Assembly (NCBI RefSeq): GCF_022230955.1
Contig: NZ_JAKKFI010000098.1
Coordinates: forward strand, 62,001-126,000
Reading direction: 5' to 3'
DNA: 64,000 bases
Origin: Micromonospora cabrerizensis
GTDB taxonomy: Bacteria > Actinomycetota > Actinomycetes > Mycobacteriales > Micromonosporaceae
Part shown: positions 62,466-64,000 of the stretch, piece after piece
Numbering within the stretch: position 1 is the first letter of the stretch
Layout of the letters: each line of letters opens with the position of its first letter
Notes under the pieces: model-generated
Database searches by the model: none
What the model saw: the letters and a program-made list of their open reading frames with translations, nothing else
What the model was told of the DNA's origin: nothing
Made by a program: the position numbers and the translations under genes

Positions 62466-63155
62466 ATGGGCAAGCCGGATGCAGAGGGCCACGGGCCGAC
62501 TGACGGCCTGCCGGGCCTGCCGCCCGAGTGGGGCCGGGTCGTGGTCCCCGACGACGCCTCCGCGCTGGCCGCCGAGGCCGCCCAGATCCGCCGTGAGCTG
62601 CGCAGGGCCAGCGGCCCAGCCGGCAACCACCGCGCTCTGGGCCTACCGCTGCTGGTCCTGCTGGTGGCGGTCCTCACCACGCTGACCGGCCTGGTCGCGG
62701 TCACCTGGCCACGCGCGAGCCGCAGCGACCGTCCGACCCCGGCGCCCTACTCGCCACCCGCGACTCTCGCCGGCCGGGCCCTGCCCGCACTGGACCTGGT
62801 CGACGCCAGCCAGGCACCGGTGCCACTGCGCGCCCTGTCGCCCGCCATGATCATCCTGCTGGACGGCTGCCCCTGCCCCGACCGCGTCGCCGACGCCCTG
62901 ACTGCTGCGCCCGCCGGGGTGTCCGTGGTGACCGTCACCGGCGGCCGGACGGCCCCGGCCCCACCGACCAACCGACCGCAGGCCCGGGCGCTGGCCGACC
63001 CCGCCGGAGGGCTGCGCTCGTTCCTGGGCCAACCGGCCCGCCCCGGCGTCGCGACCGCCCTGCTGGTCGACCGCACCGGCACGGTGACCCTGGTGCTGCC
63101 CGACCTGGGGCCGGTCGACGCCTACCGGGGCGAGCTGAGCGCCCTCGGCGCCTGA
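62466..63155 (+). CDS. Membrane-anchored protein of unknown function
   Basis: 229 residues. A cytoplasmic N-terminus (1-58), one helix (about 59-80) and an outer domain with CPCPD, which could be a redox CxC site; the fold from about 100 onward resembles a thioredoxin-like shape (ALPALDLVDASQAPVPLRAL, VATALLVDRTGTVTLVLPD), but this is only suggestive. AGGAGG before ATG 62466 fixes the start. Convergent with the next gene. Confidence 0.7.
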   Translation: MGKPDAEGHGPTDGLPGLPPEWGRVVVPDDASALAAEAAQIRRELRRASGPAGNHRALGLPLLVLLVAVLTTLTGLVAVTWPRASRSDRPTPAPYSPPATLAGRALPALDLVDASQAPVPLRALSPAMIILLDGCPCPDRVADALTAAPAGVSVVTVTGGRTAPAPPTNRPQARALADPAGGLRSFLGQPARPGVATALLVDRTGTVTLVLPDLGPVDAYRGELSALGA

Positions 63156-63162
63156 CGACGGC

Positions 63163-63807
63163 CTAGCGGGGCAGGGCGACCAACTGAGCCTGGACGTCGA
63201 TCTCCCCGTCCCCGATCGACGTCAGCGACACCCGGAACGGCCTGCCGTGCGCCAACACCTCGGCGCTGGCGATCTTGCCGTCGCAGTCGATCTGGGACGG
63301 CCCGGCCAGCCCTGCCCCGGAGAGGGTCACCAGCATGGTGCCCGGCCTGGTGCACCGGTACTGCAGGAGGTGACGGCCGCCGTCGCCCGCGGCCTGCCGG
63401 ACCACGCTCTGCCCCGAGGCGACTGCCGACCGTTCCCGCCAGATCGTCTCCTGGAACGAGGGCAGATCGCCCTGGAAGAAGAACGCGGCGAGATCACCCT
63501 CGATGTCGACGATCTTGCCGGTTTCCGGGTCGATCTCCGTCCGTACGCCGTCCGGAATGCTGACGACCTCGCCACCGTCGTCCACCCGCACCGTCAACCG
63601 TTCGCCGGGCACCCCGGTGAACAGGGCACGTTCCAGCGGCGTGCTCACACTCGGCCCCACGGACGGCTCGGTCTCCGAAGGAGCAGCCGACCTGGCCGTC
63701 GGGGTGGGCGCGGCGACCTGCCACCACCAGCCACCAGCGGCCAGCACGGCCACCGCGGCACCCGCCAGGACGGCCGAGCGCAGTCGGTCGTCCGCCGTCG
63801 TATCCAT
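63163..63807 (-). CDS. Membrane-anchored protein of unknown function
   Basis: 214 residues. One N-terminal helix (about 12-30, VLAGAAVAVLAAGGWWW), a Thr/Ser/Pro linker, and an outer domain rich in beta strands with two Cys. I do not recognise the family. Stop only 8 bp from the convergent neighbour. Confidence 0.72.
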   Translation of the reverse strand: MDTTADDRLRSAVLAGAAVAVLAAGGWWWQVAAPTPTARSAAPSETEPSVGPSVSTPLERALFTGVPGERLTVRVDDGGEVVSIPDGVRTEIDPETGKIVDIEGDLAAFFFQGDLPSFQETIWRERSAVASGQSVVRQAAGDGGRHLLQYRCTRPGTMLVTLSGAGLAGPSQIDCDGKIASAEVLAHGRPFRVSLTSIGDGEIDVQAQLVALPR

Positions 63808-63839
63808 CCAGCGAGCGTACCGGCCGGGTGGACCGGCGA

Positions 63840-64000
63840 TCAGTCCTGTCGATCGAGCAGAGCGGCGTACAGGGTGAGGCCGGGGCCGAACGCCAACATG
63901 ACGATGCGTCGAGCCGCAGGTGTCGCGCGGGCCAGTCGGTCCAGGATCAGCAGCACGGTCGGGGACGAGCAGTTGCCGTGCTCGTCGAGCGTCGCCCGGG
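63840..64000 (-). CDS. C-terminal part of a type III polyketide synthase (cut by window edge)
   Basis: The 52 visible residues read LDEHGNCSSPTVLLILDRL near the start and LAFGPGLTLYAALLDRQD at the end. The NxSSPT turn holds the catalytic Asn region and GFGPG-like (here AFGPG) closes the active site of chalcone/stilbene-synthase-type enzymes. It condenses malonyl-CoA units onto a starter. The rest lies beyond the window. Confidence 0.88.
   Translation of the reverse strand, partial: RATLDEHGNCSSPTVLLILDRLARATPAARRIVMLAFGPGLTLYAALLDRQD

Overview
The window is high-GC actinobacterial DNA, most likely from a Micromonospora-type genome (family Micromonosporaceae). The evidence is strong G/C bias at third codon positions, frequent GTG starts, many probable leaderless genes (a TAnnnT box 6-9 nt before the start codon), Scr1/DUF397 and AfsR/SARP regulators, and a carD-ispD-ispF / cysS-rlmB gene set on one strand. 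One tRNA gene is present, tRNA-Thr(TGT). I see no rRNA, no CRISPR array and no intact insertion sequence. The left edge holds the last codons of a + strand gene. The right edge holds the C-terminus of a type III polyketide synthase on the - strand.

Layout. 0-7 kb: a DrrAB-like ABC exporter, a large SARP/NB-ARC regulator and a two-RCK potassium-channel-type protein. 7-18 kb: a pyrimidine-dimer-glycosylase-like protein, an FAD oxidoreductase, an HNH endonuclease behind a possible attenuator, a receptor Ser/Thr kinase, a crotonase-fold protein, a secreted M4 metalloprotease, a lipoprotein and a histidine-phosphatase gene broken by an in-frame TAG. 18-22 kb: a DUF998/VOC/AraC/MFS run that faces a CGNR-type regulator. 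21.8-24.3 kb: a small AT-richer island inserted at tRNA-Thr. It carries an N6-adenine methylase, an HNH nuclease and an integrase remnant between 30-bp direct repeats. 24.7-29.5 kb: msiK, then rlmB-cysS and an IclR-type regulator with an 18-bp tandem repeat. 29.5-36.7 kb: a DUF559-type nuclease gene bracketed by two palindromic repeats, a subtilase, a HAD hydrolase with a glycine/valine repeat tail, and a DMT exporter facing a second CGNR regulator. 36.8-46.6 kb: an Scr1/DUF397 pair, both classes of fumarase, a second SARP/NB-ARC regulator and a beta-propeller protein.

46.6-59.4 kb is largely a tyrosine/homogentisate catabolism region: an Lrp/AsnC regulator divergent from hppD, an aromatic or histidinol-phosphate-type aminotransferase, and a divergent fahA-unknown / hmgA pair that shares a near-perfect operator palindrome. 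Together these would take tyrosine through 4-hydroxyphenylpyruvate, homogentisate and fumarylacetoacetate to fumarate. No recognisable maleylacetoacetate isomerase is present, which draws attention to the unknown gene overlapping fahA. Embedded here is a cluster (51.5-53.6 kb) resembling the Firmicutes cell-surface-complex (Csc) modules: a WxL-like secreted protein, a DUF916-like membrane-anchored partner and a short LPXTG protein.

59.4-64 kb: a TPR membrane protein, ispF, ispD and carD, then two small membrane-anchored proteins and the polyketide synthase end. In many actinobacteria carD-ispD-ispF-cysS-rlmB are contiguous. Here the order and strand are kept, but about 32 kb separates ispF from cysS, so 28.6-60.4 kb looks like accessory DNA placed inside an ancestral operon. 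All functions are assigned by eye from motifs. No database search was run.
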